A stretch of 14,610 nt of DNA from Chamaesiphon sp. (lineage in GTDB: Bacteria; Cyanobacteriota; Cyanobacteriia; Cyanobacteriales; Chamaesiphonaceae). Below, piece by piece: positions 14,348-14,610 of this stretch. The number at the start of each line of letters is the position of its first letter. The stretch's first letter is position 1. Where the stretch lies: contig JAJAYU010000286.1 in assembly GCA_026786125.1 (NCBI GenBank), forward strand, positions 1-14,610, read 5' to 3'. The translations under genes and the position numbers were made by a program. The notes beneath the pieces are model-generated. The model did not search any database. It saw nothing but the letters and a program-made list of their open reading frames with translations, and was not told the origin of the DNA.

Positions 14348-14610
14348 TTAGAAATTCACTTGTTGATCGATCATCACGCTCAGACCCATTTTAGCTGGTT
14401 TAGTTACTGGTGTAGGTACTGTAGGTACTGTAGGTACCGTAGGTACTGGACTTGGCGGTGTTGTTGTGGCATCAGCAGGGATCTCAATCGTGAGATTGAC
14501 TTCTTGGGTAGATGGGGATATGGGGATGATCTTGAGCTTATCGATTTTGGGTGATAAATCGCTGACTTTGAGACTATATTCACCTTGTTCTAGACCTTCT
14601 AGAGTGTAGA
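14348..14610 (-). CDS. C-terminal part of an unidentified protein with Val-Pro-Thr tail, cut by window edge
   Basis: 86 codons are open from the right edge (first full codon at 14608) to TAA at 14350-14348. The first part (YTLEGLEQGEYSLKVSDLSP, then LKIIPI and VNLTIEIP) has the alternating pattern of a beta-sandwich. It resembles Cna-B or carboxypeptidase-regulatory-like domains and the C-terminal domains of fimbrial ushers. A Pro/Thr linker with VPT triplets follows, then a short KMGLSVMIDQQVNF tail. The missing N-terminus prevents identification. It lies 131 bp upstream of the secreted-protein gene on the same strand and could be in one operon with it, but the family is not recognised. Confidence 0.68.
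   Translation of the reverse strand, partial: YTLEGLEQGEYSLKVSDLSPKIDKLKIIPISPSTQEVNLTIEIPADATTTPPSPVPTVPTVPTVPTPVTKPAKMGLSVMIDQQVNF
14411..14446. repeat. Four 9-bp tandem repeats encoding the VPT tail
   Basis: Three copies of TGTAGGTAC and one of CGTAGGTAC lie head to tail, in frame on the minus strand, encoding Val-Pro-Thr triplets. Slippage here would change only the linker length. Confidence 0.85.

Noticed and set aside
14339..14554. Plus-strand 71-codon frame rich in Cys, Arg and Tyr
   Set aside because: It is the antisense reading of the VPT-repeat coding tail on the minus strand; its odd composition comes from the 9-bp repeats.

Overview
The window looks like cyanobacterial chromosome. 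It encodes the magnesium-chelatase ATPase ChlI and a CruP-type lycopene-cyclase paralogue. It also carries a PatA/CheY/CheW/MCP/CheA gene set of the Pil/Pix/Hmp type, typical of cyanobacterial type IV pilus motility. CGATCG words are very frequent and one HIP1 octamer (GCGATCGC) lies near 535. The genus cannot be fixed from the sequence; a Chamaesiphon-like genome is only a guess from the CGATCGATCG richness.

Layout. Positions 1-6965, all on the minus strand, form one chemosensory operon. In transcription order it is a PatA-type PATAN-receiver regulator, a CheY, a CheW, a soluble four-GAF chemoreceptor, and a CheA-type kinase that runs off the left edge. The kinase linker carries at least two identical 87-bp (29-residue) tandem repeats. 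The receptor-kinase spacer is a G-rich/C-rich inverted repeat lying directly before the kinase start. Two receptor GAF domains have the sequence signature of cyanobacteriochrome GAFs, so the pathway may sense light.

Positions 6966-8370 hold a repeat-bearing spacer, a strong terminator and chlI (minus). A short divergent promoter region separates chlI from a MoaD/ThiS-like small protein (plus). A glutaredoxin-like protein (minus) follows. cruP (plus) comes after a dispersed-type hairpin repeat that creates a false N-terminal extension of its frame. cruP converges with a LuxR-family regulator (minus); the 250-bp spacer between them holds two dyad-rich elements.

Positions 12870-14610 are accessory in character. 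They hold a HigBA-like (HI1419/HI1420-type) toxin-antitoxin pair with a perfect 16-bp operator palindrome, bracketed by a roughly 55-bp direct repeat. Next come a small secreted two-cysteine protein that resembles a fimbrial or spore-coat-U-type subunit, and the 3' end of another minus-strand gene ending in a Val-Pro-Thr tail. A perfect 21-bp inverted repeat sits between those last two genes.

How the genes work together: the operon reads as a complete signal path, from GAF receptor through CheW and CheA to CheY and PatA-type outputs, probably steering type IV pili. ChlI and CruP belong to chlorophyll and carotenoid metabolism. The right-hand end is a mix of an addiction module and probable surface-structure genes.
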